From Nemertoderma westbladi (taxonomy: Eukaryota; Xenacoelomorpha; Nemertodermatida; Nemertodermatidae): DNA of 64,000 nucleotides. The notes under the pieces are model-generated. The model was not told where the DNA came from. It saw only the letters and a program-made list of their open reading frames with translations, and made no database searches. Both the position numbers and the translations under genes were made by a program. Position 1 is the first letter of the stretch. Each line of letters opens with the position of its first letter. The stretch lies in NCBI GenBank assembly GCA_032718475.1, contig JAUCBJ010000633.1:1-64000 (forward strand), written 5' to 3'. Shown here in pieces: positions 10,690 to 23,486 of this stretch.

Positions 10690-13240
10690 GTGCACATCCA
10701 TAAGCATGGTTGGTTACCGTACTTTACATCAATTAAGTAAGATCATTGTTACAACGTTATCGAATAAAGCAAATCAACATTATTTATGTTACTAACTTAC
10801 TTGCAGGCTGGGAAAAGAGATTTTGACCAATCAGGATACAGATGTGTACTAACCCCACGCATTCGCGTCCAGCCACTTGTCTTTATCCCAAACTTTGCTT
10901 TAATATGTTCTACGCACATACACATGTTCCCCTGTTTTGGAATGTGTCCCGGAATGTGGAATGTGTACCGGAATATTCACTCGGACAACAGGACGGCAGG
11001 CTATTCCGGGCCACATATACAATCCCACCAATGGATTTATCAGCACAAATTAGCTCAAAACACTGGACTAAACTAAAAAACCACTAAACTAACAATGCTA
11101 TTAAACACAGTAAACAGACAGAACAGACGACAGATTGACTAGATGGGCTACTTTTACATCTACTGCTACTGTACAATATGATGATGTAGCTACACCTACA
11201 CAGCTGAAACGATGAGAAAAATACAAAATCTAAAAGCAGTGCTTACACATTTTGTAGTGATTCACACAACAGCTCACACAGACACAATGATAATGAAACA
11301 GATTAATAACAACATAATGTAATAACGTAATACACAGACACACCTACAACAGGCGAACGGATAAGTGAGCACCTGCTGGTGCCGTGCCGTATTCTCTATT
11401 CACACACATCTACCGAAAAGTATAACTAAACGAACTCCCAACACAATATAACATATAAACACTTCATCATTACCGTTCAGTCGTTATTCTAGGTGATTAT
11501 TCTCTCCAAACTCTCATTAACACTTATTATTAGTTATAATGAATTATGTGAAAAGATGATGGTATGAACGTTTTACAAAAACCTACAGGAACTGTTTTTA
11601 CGAATTTAATAAATCGTATTGTTCTCTTACCCTTTCTTTACTTATTAAATAGCAGGTTATAGGAGTGGCGCCCCTAGAACCAACAATCGTGTAACTCAAA
11701 CATATTATTAAACCAACCGACGGGCCATTACCATTAACCTATCAGCCCAGCACTATGGCAATGTTCATTTCCACAAAATTTTAGAATATCGTTGGTTGCT
11801 AAAAGACAGTTTTCTCTATAGTTTGGGCCTAGGCCTAATGCTTAACCAATTAAACCTAGCAGAAAAACAAAGCAAAAATAAAGCATGTTTATCTATAAGT
11901 TGTGCCGCGGCGGCGGAAATTCACCAAAAAAATTATCTTAATACAGTGCCTTTAGAGGCTAAATCTAAATAGGAAATAATTTAGGGCCTATTTTTAAATA
12001 AAAAGATGTCGGATTAAAAATTAAAATTATGGCTCAGAAATAAAGGAATGGGACGACTAAAAAGGCACTAAAAATAGATTTATTAGAAACCGCAGCAAAA
12101 ATATACATATTAGAGAAAGAAAAGCTGAAAAGGGAAAAGCGAAAACATCAAAATTAGATAATTAAAACTATTTAACGCTCAATGTATTAATTTAATTCTA
12201 TAATATTCGGTAAATATATGCTCAAACGCAGACCACGAGTTTGATAGAGTTTATTACAGGAAAAATCGACGAATTGTGTTTCACACTGCCTCACAGTCTC
12301 AAGAAGTTCAAATAATCTGTTCAAAACAACTTAACCTACAAGATTGTGACCTACTCCTACAAAAGGTACCGGTATGGTAACCAAACCGACTCTAAACCAA
12401 CACTAATAATATATACATAAACTATGAGACAGGTACCGTGTAAAAATAATATCATAAAATAAGATTGTATACACCAGTGTACTTCTTATATAAAAACACC
12501 TCTGATTCACATTCAGATCACTCATATTACAGCCATTGGTTAGCTCAAACTGAAGCATTATTACCCTACTAGACTTGTACTGAGAATGGAAAACTGCCGG
12601 CCAGACAGACGAGATATGACCCCTACTTGGACTACAGGATTACAGCCCAATAATAAAGAGTCTTGCCAATTACATGGTTCGTCCATATACATAGGAACAT
12701 CAGACATTCCTACTTCCCTGGAATTCCCATTTCTGATAAATTTCTGATTGCTCATGTAAGCTCGACATATGTTTGTAGATGGGAATGAGTGTGGGAAGGA
12801 ATGGTGGATTTAACGTAATAAGCTTCTTTCCTTACATAGTATACGATAATAATGGTGGAGCTTTGGGTACATGGTTTATGTTTTATAGAGAATAATTAAA
12901 TGATGAACGTCATGAATGACGATGTTAGATGGAGCTGGGCTGGTAGGAAGAGAGGATGAGATGTGCAAAACTAAATACAGAGTGACTGATGTAGAAAATT
13001 ACAGTCTAGTCTTTGGAATAATAATATGTTGCTGTATGGAATGATGGGGGATATTTTGCATGTTTGTATAAATATTCCATATGACATTAGGTTCCAATTT
13101 CACGTGTCTAAATATAAGAGGTTAGCAGTATAGTTGGCAATACCTTTCGCTTTACCTACTACTTTACATCCCTCCAGACCTTCCCTCCATCGCTCCATCG
13201 TAGTACCGGTACAGCAGAGAGTTCAGCTGTGATGTAAAAC
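10690..13240. other. Intron segment without recognisable genes
   Basis: This 2.5-kb AT-rich stretch lies in the 7.4-kb Mhc intron, upstream of the rod-only first exon. It could contain that isoform's promoter elements, but I can point to no specific site. Short open frames here have no recognisable similarity or codon structure. Confidence 0.6.
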
Positions 13241-13244
13241 GTTC

Positions 13245-13282
13245 ATCAGTAATATAAGAATACTTATTCTTATATTACTGAT
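13245..13282. repeat. Perfect 18-bp-arm hairpin at the edge of array F
   Basis: The arms ATCAGTAATATAAGAATA and its exact reverse complement are separated by two bases. It lies about 20 bp before the start of the 52-bp array. Confidence 0.9.
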
Positions 13283-13301
13283 ACTGATATTAAAAGTATA
13301 T

Positions 13302-14711
13302 GAGCTGTAACAGCTGTATTCTATGCATTTGTACCAACAATGGCTGTAAAGTAACACTGTAACAGCTGTAATCTATGTATTTGTGCCAACAATGGCTGTA
13401 AAGTAACACTGTAACAGCTGTATTCTATGCATTTGTGCCAACAATCGCTGTAAAGTAACACTGTAACAGCTGTATTCTATGCATTTGTACCAACAATGGC
13501 TGTAAAGTAACACTGTAACAGCTGTAATCTATGTATTTGTGCCAACAATGGCTGTAAAGTAACACTGTAACAGCTGTAATCTATGCATTTGTGCCAACAA
13601 TGGCTGTAAAGTAACACTGTAACAGCTTTAATCTATGTATTTGTGCCAACAATGGCTGTAAAGTAAGACTGTAACAGCTGTATTCTATGCATTTGTGCCA
13701 ACAATGGCTGTAAAGTAACACTGTAACAGCTGTAATCTATGTATTTGTGCCTACAATGGCTGTAAAGTAAGACTCTAACAGCTGTATTCTATGCATTTGT
13801 GCCAACAATGGCTGTAAAGTAACACTGTAACAGCTGTAATCTATGTATTTGTGCCAACAATGGCTGTAAAGTAAGACTGTAACAGCTGTAATCTATGCAT
13901 TTGTGCCAACAATGGCTGTAAAGTAACACTGTAACAGCTGTAATCTATGTATTTGTGCCAACAATGGCTGTAAAGTAACACTGTAACAGCTGTAATCTAT
14001 GTATTTGTGCCAACAATGGCTGTAAAGTAAGACTGTAATAGCTGTAATCTATGCATTTGTGCCAACAATGGCTGTAAAGTAACACTGTAACAGCTGTAAT
14101 CTATGTATTTGTACCAACAATGGCTGTAAAGTAACACTGTAACAGCTGTAATCTATGCATTTGTGCCAACAATGGCTGTAAAGTAACACTGTAACAGCTG
14201 TAATCTATGTATTTGTGCCAACAATGGCTGTAAAGTAACACTGTAACAGCTGTAATCTATGTATTTGTGCCAACAATGGCTGTAAAGTAACACTGTAACA
14301 GCTGTAATCTATGTATTTGTGCCAACAATGGCTGTAAAGTAAGACTGTAACAGCTGTATTCTATGCATTTGTGCCAACAATGGCTGTAAAGTAACACTGT
14401 AACAGCTGTAATCTATGTATTTGTGCCAACAATGGCTGTAAAGTAACACTGTAACAGCTGTAATCTATGTATTTGTGCCAACAATGGCTGTAAAGTAAGA
14501 CTGTAACAGCTGTATTCTATGCATTTGTGCCTTAACAATGGCTGTAAAGTAACACTGTAACAGCTGTAATCTATGTATTTGTGCCAACAATGGCTGTAAA
14601 GTAAGACTGTAACAGCTGTAATCTATGTATTTGTGCCAACAATGGCTGTAAAGTAAGACTGTAACAGCTGTAATCTATGTATTTGTGCCAACAATGGCTG
14701 TAAAGTAACAT
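13302..14711. repeat. Array F: 52-bp minisatellite
   Basis: About 27 units of 52 bp have the core CTGTAACAGCTGTAATCTAT and AACAATGGCTGTAAAGTAA. Units differ at a few fixed positions (ATTC/AATC, GCAT/GTAT, AACACTG/AAGACTG). The array lies inside the 7.4-kb intron, far from any exon. Confidence 0.95.
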
Positions 14712-15812
14712 CTGTGTATTTTAGACTCTGTTATGGCATCAGATCCACACAACTATTTATATCGGTATAGCAAAATTATAAAATTAAATGATAAAATTTA
14801 TTCAAATTTTACTCGAAATAATATTAGGTATTCATTAGGTTAAAAGGGATGCTGTGGAGATGTTTACCTATAATTATAAAATAATAAAATACAATAATTA
14901 CAATATAAATCCCCTTATAATATTTTATAATATATAATAACCTTCAATGGATCCCCATAATAAAGAGACAGGTTTTGGAACGAACCCATAATACTGGGAA
15001 AAGCAAATAGTCAAAGCATCAAAATCAACAATTCAAGCCATTGCTACATGGCGTTGTATTTTATTTGATTAATTAGAGAACCGGTATTGGTAATATGGGG
15101 AGTTTCCTATAATTTATAACACCGGATATTCCGGATTATAAATTCCGCATTTATTTATTTATTGCCACCACCTCCTTGCTCTAGCGCGCAGGCGGTAGAC
15201 CTCCAGTCAGGCGAGTGAGTAACTCTGGCTTGGCAAATATATTCCTGCAATGTGCCAAACATTTAATTGCCAAGGGTAATTTACATAACGAATTGAACTC
15301 AAACAAACAGATAAATCGATCTGTTAAAGAGTGTTGTTTTGTGATTAGTTAATAGAATGTAAGGGTCTTTCTTTCACCCTAAATGTACTAATGAACGCAC
15401 GGCAAATAACAAAAATAAGAGATCATTGATAATGACTGGGTGAGTTAGTAAAGAGTCCCGTAGCGAGTAACTGGTCTGCGCAGAAATTGTGATGAACTAA
15501 TTCCCCATCGCTGGTTCAACCCCTAACGGCAACCTTTCTCACTTTTTCACAAATGAATATTGAATTATGAATAGTGAATATTCCATTTAATAATAACAAA
15601 TAACACCAAATTTACATGGACCATCATATAAATCAGCCTAAGGAGAATTGTAGTATGTGTAGGTATACTGTCCTAAATACTAATCCTAAACCCCTCCTAC
15701 AAATTATACTAGAAAGCCAGCAAGCTGGCTGGAAGGAGCCCGGGGAAAAAATCCTAGCCAACACAACAACCAACACGTTTTACAGCTGTTATTTTACCAT
15801 TGCTTTTAATTT
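14712..15812. other. Intron segment, no gene recognised
   Basis: AT-rich intron. Positions 15470-15540 include GGTTCAACCCC, a B-box-like motif of a possible decayed tRNA-derived SINE, but no convincing A-box partner. Confidence 0.5.
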
Positions 15813-15917
15813 CAGTCAGTCAGTCAGTCAGTCAGTCAGTCAGTCAGTCAGTCAGTCAGTCAGTCAGTCAGTCAGTCAGTCAGTCAGTCAGTCAGTCAGT
15901 CAGTCAGTCAGTCAGTC

Positions 15918-15949
<32 letters not shown>

Positions 15950-16397
15950 AGTCAGTCAGTCAGTCAGTCAGTCAGTCAGTCAGTCAGTCAGTCAGTCAGT
16001 CAGTCAGTCCGTCCGTCCGTCCGTCCGTCAGTCAGTCAGTGAGTCAGTGAGTCAGTGAGTCAGTGAGTGAGTCGTCAGTCAGTCAGTCAGTCAGTCAGTC
16101 AGTCAGTCAGTCAGTCAGTCAGTCAGTCAGTCAGTCAGTCAGTCAGTCAGTCAGTCAGTCAGTCAGTCAGTCAGTCAGTCAGTCAGTCAGTCAGTCAGTC
16201 AGTCAGTCAGTCAGTCAGTCAGTCAGTCAGTCAGTCAGTCAGTCAGTCAGTCAGTCAGTCAGTCAGTCAGTCAGTCAGTCAGTCAGTCAGTCAGTCAGTC
16301 AGTCAGTCAGTCAGTCAGTCAGTCAGTCAGTCAGTCAGTCAGTCAGTCAGTCAGTCAGTCAGTCAGTCAGTCAGTCAGTCAGTCAGTCAGTCAGTCA

Positions 16398-16443
<46 letters not shown>
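15813..16443. repeat. (CAGT)n microsatellite
   Basis: About 630 bp of CAGT tetranucleotide repeat is interrupted by CCGT and GAGT variants near 15941 and 16010-16074. Open frames encoding Ser-Val-Ser-Gln runs are a by-product of the repeat and are not genes. Confidence 0.98.
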
Positions 16444-16562
16444 GTTATATATCCTGAGATTTTTACAGTAAGTATCCCGCTGTCAAGCGGGCTTCTAAAT
16501 AATCAGATTAAGAGCAGAATTAACAATAATTAGGAGTGAAGAGATATTCTATTTGAACTTAC

Positions 16563-16653
16563 CTCGAGTTCTTTTATCTTTTTTCGCAACTGGGATACCA
16601 GATTTGACTCGTCTTCAAGTTTGGATTGGAGATTAGAAATATCGCGGTCTTTC
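16563..16653 (-). CDS. Mhc: Myosin heavy chain rod (S2) exon
   Basis: This 91-nt exon encodes KDRDISNLQSKLEDESNL and ends KKIKELE. It matches the conserved KK(D/E)xEISxLQSKxEDE segment. The first base completes Lys from the previous exon; the end is phase 0 at GAG/GTAAGT. Confidence 0.95.
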
Positions 16654-16699
16654 CTAAAATTGGATGACGGAATATGACATGATAAATGACAAGGTAAGA

Positions 16700-18033
16700 C
16701 TAGCGGTACTAAAATATATTGGGATTACCGGTACTTAAAGATATTGCGACTACCGCGGTTCAAAAGATATTGGGACTACCGCGGTTCTAAAAGATATTGG
16801 GACTTCCGGTACTAAAAGATATTGAGACTACCGGTACTAAAAGTTATTGGGACTACCGGTACTAAAATATATTGGGACTCCCGCGGTTCTAAAAGATATT
16901 GGGACTACCGGTACTAATATAAATTGGGACTACCGGTACTAAACGATATTGGGACTCCCGCGGTTCTAAAAGATATTGGGACTACCGGTACTAAAATATA
17001 TTGGGACTACCGGTACTAAAATATATTGGGACTCCCGCGGTTCTAAAAGATATTGGGACTACCGGTACTAATATAAATTGGGACTACCGGTACTAAAATA
17101 TATTGGGACTACCGGTACTAAAATATATTGGGACTACCGGTACTAAAAGAAATTGGGACTACCGGTACTAAAAGAAATTGGGACTACCGGTACTAAAATA
17201 TATTGGGACTACCGGTACTAAAATATATTGGGACTGGCGGTACTAAAATATATTGGGACTACCGGTACTAAAAGAAATTAGGACTACCGGTACTAAAATA
17301 TATTGGGACTACCGGTACTAAAAGAAATTGGGACTACCGGTACTAAAATATATTGGGACTACCGGTACTAAAAGAAATTGGGACTACCGGTACTAAAATA
17401 TATTGGGACTGGCGGTACTAAAATATATTGGGACTACCGGTACTAAAAGAAATTAGGACTACCGGTACTAAAAGATATTGGGACGACCGGTACTAAAAGA
17501 AATTGGGACTAGCGGTACAAAAAGATATTGTTGGGACTACCGGTACTAAAAGATATTGGGACTGGCGGTACTAAAAGATATTGGGACTACCGGTACTAAA
17601 AGATATTGGGACTACCGGTACTAAAAGATATTGGGACTACCGGTACTAAAAGAAATTGGGACTACCGGTACTAAAAGATATTGGGACGACCGGTACTAAA
17701 AGAAATTGGGACTAGCGGTACAAAAAGATATTGTTGGGACTACCGGTACTAAAAGATATTGGGACTGGCGGTACTAAAAGATATTGGGACTACCGGTACT
17801 AAAAGATATTGGGACTACCGGTACTAAAAGATATTGGGACTACCGGTACTAAAAGATATTGGGACTAGCAGTACAAAAAGATATTGTTGGGACTACCGGT
17901 ACTAAAAGATATTGGGACTACCGGTACTAAAAGATATTGGGACTACCGGTACTAAAATATATTGGGACTACCGGTACTAAAAGAAATTGGGACTACCGGT
18001 ACTAAAAGAAATTGGGACTACCGGTATTAAAAG
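16700..18033. repeat. Array G: 25-bp minisatellite
   Basis: About 53 units have the core ATTGGGACTACCGGTACTAA, with variants ACTGGCGGTAC, CCGCGGTTC and an occasional TTG insertion. Segments of several hundred bases recur inside it, indicating higher-order duplication. It lies in an Mhc intron but not at an exon border. Confidence 0.95.
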
Positions 18034-18236
18034 ATTCTTTCAATTATTACGTATTATAATAGAATATTATAATGACTAGTAAGACCAGTAAAACAAAGCG
18101 TCCCCCGCAGCGAGGTTTGCGTTAACGAAACAGAATCTAAAATGAAATGCAATATCGTCGTTGGCGACATGAAGGATGAACTGTATTCTAGAACTTGATA
18201 AGATTACATCGCCAGATTACAAGCCACACTACTCAC

Positions 18237-18382
18237 TTTTTAAGATTATCTTCCAATGTATTCTTCTGTCTGCTAAGATCGTCCAAATTCTCTTGAGTTA
18301 GTTTAAGGTCCCCTTCCAGCTTTCTCTTTGCCTTCTCTAAGTCGGCACGTGCCTTTTTCTCGTGTCCTAAGGTGTCTTCCAA
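18237..18382 (-). CDS. Mhc: Myosin heavy chain rod (S2) exon
   Basis: This 146-nt exon encodes [20 protein letters not shown] then [18 protein letters not shown]. The [22 protein letters not shown] segment is diagnostic of myosin II S2. Phase 0 in, phase 2 out (AA/GTGAGT). Confidence 0.97.
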
Positions 18383-18551
18383 CTATAAAAGAAATGTTAA
18401 GATAATTTGAATCGATAAATGTAAAAAAAATCAGCAATAATCTATGAGAGACAAAGAAAGTTTGCGCAATGCAAAATAGGCAAAATATGGTTTGAAGAAA
18501 AAAGTTTCCACACATTAGTCTACATACATAGAGCCTTATAATCAACAGATA

Positions 18552-19790
18552 GTGTACGGGTAAAGTTAGAATATACAAACATAAACATTCTCAACAACTA
18601 ACAGACATCTAAACATACCTCGTCGATGTTGTACGGGTAAAGATAGAATATACAAACAGAAAACAACTAACAGACATCTAAACATACCTCGTCGATGTTG
18701 TACGGGTAAAGTTAGAATATACAAACAGAAAACAACTAATAGACATCTAAACATACCTCGTCGATGTTGTAGGGTAAAGTTAGAATATACAAACAGAAAA
18801 CAACTAACAGACATCTAAACATACCTCGTCGATGTTGTACGGGTAAAGTTAGAATATACAAACAGAAAACAACTAACAGACATCTAAACATACCTCGTCG
18901 ATGTTGTACGGGTAAAGTTAGAATATACAAACAGAAAACAACTAACAGACATCTAAACATACCTCGTCGATGTTGTACGGGTAAAGTTAGAATATACAAA
19001 CAGAAAACAACTAACAGACATCTAAACATACCTCGTCGATGTTGTACGGGTAAAGTTAGAATATACAAACAGAAAACAACTAACAGACATCTAAACATAC
19101 CTCGTCGATGTTGTACGGGTAAAGTTAGAATATACAAACAGAAAACAACTAACAGACATCTAAACATACCTCGTCGATGTTGTACGGGTAAAGTTAGAAT
19201 ATACAAACAGAAAACAACTAACAGACATCTAAACATACCTCGTCGATGTTGTACGGGTAAAGTTAGAATATACAAACAGAAAACAACTAACAGACATCTA
19301 AACATACCTCGTCGATGTTGTACGGGTAAAGTTAGAATATACAAACAGAAAACAACTAACAGACATCTAAACATACCTCGTCGATGTTGTACGGGTAAAG
19401 TTAGAATATACAAACAGAAAACAACTAACAGACATCTAAACATACCTCGTCGATGTTGTACGGGTAAAGTTAGAATATACAAACAGAAAACAACTAACAG
19501 ACATCTAAACATACCTCGTCGATGTTGTACGGGTAAAGTTAGAATATACAAACAGAAAACAACTAACAGACATCTAAACATACCTCGTCGATGTTGTACG
19601 GGTAAAGTTAGAATATACAAACAGAAAACAACTAACAGACATCTAAACATACCTCGTCGATGTTGTACGGGTAAAGTTAGAATATACAAACAGAAAACAA
19701 CTAACAGACATCTAAACATACCTCGTCGATGTTGTACGGGTAAAGTTAGAATATACAAACAGAAAACAACTAACAGACATCTAAACATAC
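18552..19790 (-). repeat. Array C: 69-bp minisatellite copying the exon 19791-19951 donor junction
   Basis: About 18 nearly identical units of 69 bp start at the 5' splice site 19790/19791. On the minus strand each unit contains ACAACATCGACGAG/GTATGTTTAGATGTCTG. The first 14 bases are the exon end (HNIDE codons) and the rest is intron start. The high identity indicates very recent expansion or homogenisation. One unit lacks a base near 18769. The 350-codon open frame across it is a different frame from the exon and is not considered a gene. Confidence 0.95.
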
Positions 19791-19951
19791 CTCGTCGATG
19801 TTGTGCTCCAGTTTGGCTTTCACTTTGTTTAGATGATTTACTTTATCCTCTTCCGCCTGTAGGTCCTCGATCGTTCTTTGGTGTTGGTCCTCCAAATCTT
19901 TCTTATTTTTATTTAGTTTAGCGATCACGTCATCTTGTTGTTGCATTTCAC
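19791..19951 (-). CDS. Mhc: Myosin heavy chain rod (S2) exon
   Basis: This 161-nt exon encodes EMQQQDDVIAKLNKNKKDLE through KVKAKLEHNIDE. QEEDKVNHL-type and KxKxKLE segments match muscle S2. It begins with two bases completing Gly and ends in phase 0 at GAG/GTATGT. Array C duplicates this border. Confidence 0.97.
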
Positions 19952-19998
19952 CTGTGAACAACAGCGGAGGTTAGTCTTAGTAAATTGAGCCAATGACG

Positions 19999-20070
19999 TC
20001 CATGTGGCATCGAACTGGTGACCAACAGGATGGACGTCTGACGTTCAACCCATTCCTCTAGGGCTCAGAT
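19999..20070 (-). other. Possible tRNA-derived relic
   Basis: On the minus strand the sequence GGTCACCAGTTCGATGCC resembles a T-arm/B-box, preceded by GGGTTGAACGTCAGACGTCC. Pairing is weak. It is similar in layout to the better tRNA-like element at 39097-39167. Confidence 0.25.
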
Positions 20071-20257
20071 AAAAGGTTAACCTGGAAATACCACAGCTGA
20101 TATTATGTCCGCAATTTACGTTCTCATGGTATTCCAACTGTCAATACCAATCATCTGCGGCCACTGTGCGCAACCCGACTGTGTAGGCCTACTAACGGAT
20201 AAGATAATAATTGCACAATTATGTTCACAGCACATACAGTTTCACTTCTGGACTAAC

Positions 20258-20357
20258 CTTTCAACGTGTCTATCTGGTGCTCTTTGTTACGGTTCTCGTC
20301 TTTCGCTCTCTGGAGCTGATTTTCAAAATCTTTGATTTTATCTTTGGCATTTTGCAC
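20258..20357 (-). CDS. Mhc: Myosin heavy chain rod (S2) exon
   Basis: This 100-nt exon encodes VQNAKDKIKDFENQLQRAKD and ends EHQIDTLK plus one base. Phase 0 in after TTTAAAG; phase 1 out at AAAG/GTTAGT. Confidence 0.92.
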
Positions 20358-20483
20358 CTTTAAATATAAACAATAAGATGGAATTTAAGTCACTATACTG
20401 GTCGACGTATAGATTATATATTGCATATATCAGAAAAATTTCCCAAGAATAACAGAATAAAACTAACTCATAGAACTACCTAC

Positions 20484-20642
20484 ATCTTGTTCCAATTTCC
20501 TTTTGGCACCAGAAAGATCAGCTGCTGAACTTTCTTCTTCATTCAATCTCTCGACCATGTCCTTGAGACGGCCCTCTAGATCAGCTTTTTGAGATAATAG
20601 TTTGGCTGTTCTTTCCTCGGCATCAGCTAACGTATTTTGTTC
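20484..20642 (-). CDS. Mhc: Myosin heavy chain rod (S2) exon
   Basis: This 159-nt, phase 0/0 exon encodes EQNTLADAEERTAKLLSQKA then DLEGRLKDMVERLNEEE and ends KRKLEQD. The segment (A/D)xLxxRLxxxxxRLNEEExxxADL is a strong myosin II S2 signature. Confidence 0.97.
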
Positions 20643-20900
20643 CTAATAAGATAATAAAGTTAACAATACAGATTAATGAAAATTAGTAATTGAAAAATAT
20701 TTATTTTATACGGGCCATTACTCCCTTTGAAGTGCAAGTCCGTTTATATTACAACTTTGAAATTATAAATGGACATCGTTAATTAAACAATAAAATGTAT
20801 AAAAGGTTCATATTATTTGTATTAGTTGCAGTTTTTGAAACAAAGATAAAAATACGAAAATCTGACTCGAAATTATATGAAATGACTAATTACTACCAAC

Positions 20901-21074
20901 CGACTCAAATTTAAGGAACATGTCCTGTTTTTCTTGCATAAGATGGGCTGCTTTTCCCTCGAGTTCCTTCTTCGCTACTTGCTCCTTCTCCAACTGCTCC
21001 TTCAGTGCCGTTATCTCGTCGTCTTTCTTCTTCATATCTTCCTCGGTTCGCGCGATCGATAGTAAAGGTTTAAT
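20901..21074 (-). CDS. Mhc: Myosin heavy chain exon at the head-rod junction
   Basis: This 174-nt, phase 0/0 exon encodes IKPLLSIARTEEDMKKKDDE through QEKQDMFLKFES. The (I/V)KPLL motif with the invariant Pro marks the start of the coiled-coil rod. The donor is TCG/GTTGGT, the same uncommon form used at the 52809 exon. Confidence 0.97.
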
Positions 21075-23084
21075 CTAAATCACAACACCCAGTTACAATA
21101 CCCCCTCCAAATAACTGGGTTAAAATTCAAAATACAAACAGATTATAAAGTAAATTGGTCAGCTAATTTTACAAAAGTAAACTTCAAAAAGCACAACATA
21201 TAATTAATTACCTAGAGTATTACAAATATTAAACACTCAAATAAAAAATTAAAATAAATTAAAGAAAAATATTATTATATTTGTCATGATTATATATGCG
21301 GTATGTATACAAAATTTAACGTAACTATTTATCACATTGAAATAAAGACCTATTTGATTTTCATGTAAAACGGAATGTTAAAATTGTCTCTAAATTGGTG
21401 GTTCAGTGAACTGAATGCGAAGCCAAAGTTAACAACATAATACAAACCTAAAGAGTAAAAAAAAGTAAATTTCTCAGTCTCATTCATACCTGCCAAACCT
21501 AATGAACTGGAAGTCTTATTGTAAATATGTAATAACTGTGGTAAACTGTGTTACTAGCGTATTTTAAACTCAGACATTATTGCTGCCTTTATATGGACTC
21601 TCGGATACTTTAGGGTATTGTTTTATGGTAAAGATCCGTCCCGACATTAAGAAATTCCGTGTTTTAGTAAATAAAATTATACGGGCTATAACATTGCGAG
21701 AATTAGATGCCATTCTTTGTCTAATATCGTCGGTTTGATATCTTAACCATTTATACGCTCTGTATAAATTAATTGTATCCAAACTTGAGATGGGTGGGGT
21801 GGGGCATTTGGCGCAATCTTAATGCATGCCTCTACAGGGGAAAGTCGAAGAAAATAACAGCTGATTAATGCCAAAAACATAACTATAACATATTCAATTT
21901 ACTATAGTTTATTGTTTTGGTTAGAAAAACGTGCTACTGTAACCTGATGCTCCTTTCCCTTAATTTTGTATTATTTAACATTGATATCAATCCCCCCCCC
22001 CCCCCCCCAACTTGGGTATCATGATTAATTTATCTACTACTATAACAATCGTGGTTGTCATCTAATACTAATTTATTCATTCCTCGCTTTCGAACTGTCC
22101 GTGGGCGGATGTTCATTCATTATCAGGGCCTGGAACATACTCAGTATCAAATAATTTGTACCAAACGCTCTCTGACTTTCGATTACTCTGAATGCATCAC
22201 TTCTAGGTCTAGCGGTTGTTTTTGTGTTAGGTGCTGGATGGAAGGTATTTTAATCAGAGAGAAATAAATGAAACATAAACAATATTACGGTAAATAATAT
22301 TCGTGTGATTATTTATCTTTAACTTACAATAAAAGATAGGCACTAGGCAGCAATATAAAATATAGAAACCTCGTCCTAAGAGCGGCTTAGAGTGACAATT
22401 TTAAGAATAAAAAAGATTCAAATCCCAATTACCATCAAATAAAATAGTGTTGAATTAAATTGTCAACACTTTAGGCAATAAATACAAAATTCAAAAATTT
22501 AATTAATTATTATAAATTATTTTATGTTTATTTATAAATATTTGATAATTAATACGTTTCACAAAAACCCGAAATAAATATAACTGTATAAAATATATTA
22601 CCTGATATATTAAATAAGGGTTACTTAGACGAGAATGTTGGTAGTGTACGTACGAGTAACATTACAATACAGTCAGGTCTAGCACGGCCAACCAACCTCT
22701 ATACAACCAACCGTTAGTATTATAGCTAAGATTAATTTAATGACCTTGTTTACCATTAAAATTACTCAACCAACCACCATATTAGTGCCAGCATAACGGA
22801 TTTACTTACATTCGAGGTTATTATCTGTTTCCGGCAAAATGCTACCAACTTTGAGTTTAACTATTCGATTATTATTTTGCGAAAAAGTTTATTCGTAACA
22901 TCAGCATACACGTGTGTGATTGGGTTAATTCTGGTTGGTACTAAAGTGTTATAGCATCCGTAGATTAATATTATTTAATCGTTTGACGAAATTCTGGTGA
23001 TGATTGCATGTATGTGGCTAGATGGATCTACAATCTACATATCTATCGCACCAACAAGAAGAGTTATTGTGAAGGACAACGCAC
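21075..23084. other. Intron, AT-rich, nothing recognised apart from a poly-C tract
   Basis: This 2-kb intron has a run of about 17 C at 21992-22008. The stretch TTTATTGTTTTGGTTAGAAA near 21908 recurs near 36172 beside a MITE-like element, so part of this intron is probably a decayed dispersed repeat. No coding feature is supported. Confidence 0.55.
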
Positions 23085-23222
23085 CTTGGTGTAGAGCTTC
23101 CACCAGGGCCAGTTCCGCAGCAGCAGGTATTTCTTGATGTTGCGTTGAATGACGGAGAGAGCCACTCGTTGTTCGGACATCTTCTTGTACTTCGCGCGCA
23201 TCAAACCACCTCGAATAAACGC
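23085..23222 (-). CDS. Mhc: Myosin heavy chain lever-arm exon (IQ motifs)
   Basis: This 138-nt, phase 0/0 exon encodes [20 protein letters not shown] through [10 protein letters not shown]. It contains the two IQ-like light-chain-binding segments and the conserved WPWWKL that precedes the rod. Donor AAG/GTGCGT. Confidence 0.98.
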
Positions 23223-23486
23223 CTAGATTCAATATAACGAAACATTGTGTTGAACTAAATTGCTATAAAATCAAAATCTATAATTCCATTGCAACAATTC
23301 AATCACAAACAGTTGGAGGTAGATTGAACAATGAACAGTAGTTACATTCCCAGGTTCTGGTTCATCTCCATGTGAGATTGTCAAGAGCAGAATTATGTAT
23401 GCGCCAAAGATCCGAAATCTTTGTAGACCATTCGCGTTAGGCGCATAATTTCCGATAAACCAATCTAAGATGATACTAAGACTAAC

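Noticed and set aside
12561-12755. 64-codon minus-strand open frame
   Set aside because: No recognisable similarity, no splice or promoter support, and length is expected by chance.
15616-16471. Ser-Val-Ser-Gln repeat proteins
   Set aside because: Pure translation of a (CAGT)n microsatellite.
18736-19788. A 350-codon hydrophobic repeat protein (23-residue period)
   Set aside because: The 69-bp unit is divisible by three, so one frame stays open; this frame is shifted relative to the exon it derives from.
20105-20335. 76-codon plus-strand open frame
   Set aside because: Overlaps a certain myosin exon on the other strand and intron sequence; no similarity seen.
23271-23486. Continuation of the converter exon past 23487
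   Set aside because: Sequence after CAG/GTTAGT loses myosin similarity, and the next exon at 23222 joins in phase.
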